6,981 nt of DNA from an uncultured Bacteriovorax sp. (GTDB taxonomy: Bacteria; Bdellovibrionota; Bacteriovoracia; Bacteriovoracales; Bacteriovoracaceae). The position numbers and the translations under genes are program-made. The notes under the pieces are model-generated. The model searched no databases, was not told the origin of the DNA, and was given only the letters and a program-made list of their open reading frames with translations. The stretch lies in assembly GCA_946482295.1 (NCBI GenBank), contig CAMLRB010000190.1, positions 1 to 6,981 of the forward strand, read 5' to 3'. Numbering within the stretch: the stretch's first letter is position 1; the number at the start of each line of letters is the position of its first letter. Positions 5,726 to 6,981 of this stretch are shown one piece after another.

Positions 5726-5752
5726 TTATCGAAAGATCATTTCAGATCTTTA
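5726..5752 (-). promoter_or_regulatory. candidate sigma-28 (FliA) promoter for motA
   Basis: On the minus strand TAAA (5752-5749), exactly 15 bases, and TTCGATAA (5733-5726) match the flagellar consensus TAAA-N15-GCCGATAA at 4 of 4 and 6 of 8 positions. Transcription would start near 5718, leaving a leader of about 22 bases with GGAGG before the motA ATG. Late-class stator genes are commonly sigma-28 dependent, so the site makes biological sense. Confidence 0.6.
5732..5751. repeat. inverted repeat filling the spacer of the motA promoter
   Basis: AAAGATC (5732-5738) and GATCTTT (5745-5751) are perfect 7-bp complements separated by six bases. The repeat exactly spans from the -35 to the edge of the -10 element of the sigma-28-like promoter, the position expected for a repressor or activator site. 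No binding protein can be named. Confidence 0.45.
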
Positions 5753-5905
5753 ATTTATAGTGGCTTAGCGAATCCGTTGGGCTCTATAGCAGTTTTTGTT
5801 GGGCCGATAATGATTAAATCTTCTTGGAAATTAACCGACGTTTTTGCTCGGAAGAGAAAATTAAGCAGAACAAATTAATTCGAATTTAAGATCGACCTAT
5901 ATCAA

Positions 5906-6529
5906 TTACTCGTTTTCGTCGAAATCAATATCAGTGTTAATTGTTACACCAGCGACGGTTCTTTCCTTTTCTTTTTTAATGAATGGGAAATTGACGGGAG
6001 TCGTACCAGGAAAGTTTTCTTCAAAGGCGATTGAAATTGTACGTGGAACAAACTCCATCAAAGATTTTAAGTAATCCTGATTTTTGATAGTGTCCATGAT
6101 TGCTGTATCAGCTTCTTCCTGAGTATCAAATTCCATCATGAGCTTGGGAGAAGTGTTTTTCACGACCAATGCCGCCTGAATTTTTTCACGAGGTATTTCA
6201 TTCGTCATGTTCCACGACCCCATGTGGAAGTAATCGACGTAAAAAACTGAACGCTCGTATTTTAATTTGCGAGAAAGAAGGAGAGAAGACATGAATTTTC
6301 TTGTTGAAGGATCTTTCGCCTTTTTCGCCAATTTTTCGGCCAACTGTCCGTCTTCTACACGAATAATATAGGCACCTGGTTTTCTTGTGCTTTCAAAAAG
6401 TAAATATTGAAATCCAATACTAAACAAAGTGAAAAGTTTTTGTTGGGGAAGATGGACGTGGACAGCGTCTGTTTCAATCAGGGTTTTCACCCCTTCGTAA
6501 AGGTCCTGTTTCGTGAGATCACCACTCAT
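5906..6529 (-). CDS. conserved-looking hypothetical protein, 207 residues
   Basis: I do not recognise this protein. It has no signal peptide and no membrane helix, so it is probably cytoplasmic. It opens MSGDLTKQDLYEGVKTLIE, followed by an aromatic, hydrophobic stretch (KLFTLFSIGFQYLLFE, residues 31-46), a strand-rich middle (GAYIIRVEDG, 52-61; RSVFYVDYFHMGSW, 93-106), a helical part around EEADTAIMDTIKNQDYLKSL (138-157) and a very acidic C-terminus (NTDIDFDENE). Codon and residue composition look like a real gene. The start at 6529 has only a distant AAAGG (11 bases away), so translation may be weak or coupled to the short ORF ending 15 bases upstream. It is separated from motA by 209 bases and motA has its own promoter, so they need not be co-regulated. 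Confidence 0.8.
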   Translation of the reverse strand: MSGDLTKQDLYEGVKTLIETDAVHVHLPQQKLFTLFSIGFQYLLFESTRKPGAYIIRVEDGQLAEKLAKKAKDPSTRKFMSSLLLSRKLKYERSVFYVDYFHMGSWNMTNEIPREKIQAALVVKNTSPKLMMEFDTQEEADTAIMDTIKNQDYLKSLMEFVPRTISIAFEENFPGTTPVNFPFIKKEKERTVAGVTINTDIDFDENE

Positions 6530-6544
6530 AGGGGATATAGCCTT

Positions 6545-6673
6545 TTAAAAGTATTTCTTATTAGGTTCTTGGCCAATAGGCAGAAGGAGTTTTTTAGTGA
6601 TTTTTCGAAATTTTGTCAATTCGTTTGATGCCTTGAGTTCAGCATTTTTTCTCCCTGAGGGCGAGTAATTCAT
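6545..6673 (-). CDS. possible small protein, 42 residues, upstream of the 207-residue gene
   Basis: The ORF reads MNYSPSGRKNAELKASNELT then a very basic stretch (KFRKITKKLLLPIGQ) and ends NKKYF with TAA. It is Lys-rich (8 of 42) and could form an amphipathic helix. It ends 15 bases before the start of the 207-residue gene on the same strand, which would suit translational coupling. Against it: only a weak GAGAG ribosome-binding sequence about 10 bases upstream, small size, and a start that overlaps the -35 box of the fusA promoter on the other strand. Treat as a candidate only. Confidence 0.3.
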   Translation of the reverse strand: MNYSPSGRKNAELKASNELTKFRKITKKLLLPIGQEPNKKYF

Positions 6674-6701
6674 TGACTCATCTCTCTAAATTTCTTATGA
6701 T
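6673..6701 (+). promoter_or_regulatory. sigma-70 promoter for fusA
   Basis: TTGACT (6673-6678, 5 of 6 to consensus), a 17-base spacer and TATGAT (6696-6701, 5 of 6) form a near-consensus housekeeping promoter. Predicted transcription starts near 6708, giving a leader of about 86 bases that is AT-rich and contains CAAGT/ACTTG complements at about 6761-6776. A strong promoter fits an abundant translation factor. Confidence 0.7.
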
Positions 6702-6793
6702 TCGGCCTTAAGTAAATTTTTTCTCATTAGCAAATTAAATTAGAAATAAACAAGTCAAGTTACTTGGTAAACAACCTTTTTGGAGACTGAATT

Positions 6794-6981
6794 ATGAAAT
6801 TAATGGCAAAGACCAGAAACATTGGGATCTCTGCTCACATCGACTCAGGGAAAACGACGCTTACAGAGCGTATTCTTTTCTACTGTAACAAGATCCATAA
6901 GATCGAAGATGTTCGTGGTGGTGGTGCTGGTGCAAAAATGGACCACATGGAACTTGAAAAAGAAAAAGGGATCACAATTAC
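6794..6981 (+). CDS. fusA: translation elongation factor G, spd/mitochondrial EFG1-like type, N-terminal part
   Basis: The 62 visible residues begin [20 protein letters not shown] and belong to the GTPase domain of EF-G, which drives ribosomal translocation. The P-loop is AHIDSGKT (residues 14-21); switch I ends in EKGIT (57-61), with T61 in the magnesium-binding position and K58 where most EF-Gs have Arg. [20 protein letters not shown], the [11 protein letters not shown] segment (40-50), which is two residues longer than in E. coli, and MELE rather than MEQE resemble mitochondrial EFG1 and the spd-type EFG1 of spirochaetes, planctomycetes and deltaproteobacteria more than canonical E. coli FusA (AHIDAGKTTTTERI). 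GGAG lies 8 bases before ATG 6794; the ATG at 6803 is too far from it. The gene runs off the right edge. Confidence 0.93.
   Translation, partial: MKLMAKTRNIGISAHIDSGKTTLTERILFYCNKIHKIEDVRGGGAGAKMDHMELEKEKGITI

Noticed and set aside
5803..5810. Perfect sigma-28 -10 sequence GCCGATAA on the plus strand
   Set aside because: No TAAA-like -35 lies 15 bases upstream (CTAT is there), and transcription would run antisense into the 207-residue gene with no gene to serve. Probably chance, though an antisense RNA cannot be excluded.
5809..5877. Short plus-strand ORF (22 codons) between motA and the 207-residue gene
   Set aside because: No ribosome binding site, no support from composition, and very short.
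6548..6576. Possible sigma-70 promoter TTGGCC-N17-TACTTT before the 207-residue gene
   Set aside because: The -10 matches at only 3 of 6 positions and it would lie inside the possible 42-residue ORF; too weak to annotate.
1..6981. CRISPR arrays, tRNA, rRNA, insertion sequences, toxin-antitoxin or defence genes
   Set aside because: No regularly spaced repeats, no cloverleaf-like sequence, no transposase or defence-related motifs were seen on either strand.

Overview
The window looks like chromosomal housekeeping and motility DNA from a moderately AT-rich, flagellated Gram-negative bacterium. Flagellar stator genes, the lipid II flippase MurJ, a MarC-family protein and an elongation factor G of the spirochaete/planctomycete/deltaproteobacterial (and mitochondrial) type point most naturally to the Bdellovibrionota (Bdellovibrio/Bacteriovorax relatives) or another former-deltaproteobacterial group. 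This placement rests on family recognition by eye. No mobile element, CRISPR array, tRNA or rRNA was seen.

Layout. All genes run on the minus strand except the last. From right to left: fusA (EF-G) starts on the plus strand at 6794 and leaves the window; its 264-base upstream region holds a near-consensus sigma-70 promoter and, on the opposite strand, a possible 42-residue ORF. Next come a 207-residue protein of unknown function (5906-6529), a 209-base intergenic region with a flagellar sigma-28-type promoter, motA (4839-5696), a strong hairpin terminator, and motB (3978-4742). An 82-base spacer follows with inverted repeats and a second sigma-28-type promoter, then a small unknown gene (3638-3895), a methyltransferase-fold protein (2845-3621), murJ (1208-2800), marC (550-1194), an unannotated 49-residue small gene (315-464) and the first 90 codons of a Bax inhibitor-1 family membrane protein (1-271).

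How the genes work together. MotA and MotB form the torque-generating proton channel of the flagellum. Both sigma-28-like promoters have the form TAAR-N15-(T)YCGATAAG, so motA and the two uncharacterised genes downstream of motB may belong to one late flagellar regulon. A perfect 12-bp-arm hairpin with a T-tract between motA and motB may reduce motB expression relative to motA, in keeping with the 5:2 stator stoichiometry. murJ and marC are separated by 13 bases and probably co-transcribed; murJ has a candidate sigma-70 promoter whose predicted start falls on the A of its ATG, suggesting a leaderless mRNA. The Bax inhibitor gene has a perfect TATAAT -10 box inside the end of the preceding small gene and a 12-bp palindrome in its leader.

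No spectacular new system is visible. The best leads are the sigma-28-linked pair of unknown genes, the terminator inside motAB, the predicted leaderless murJ transcript, and two short genes (49 and 42 residues) that a standard length cut-off would miss.
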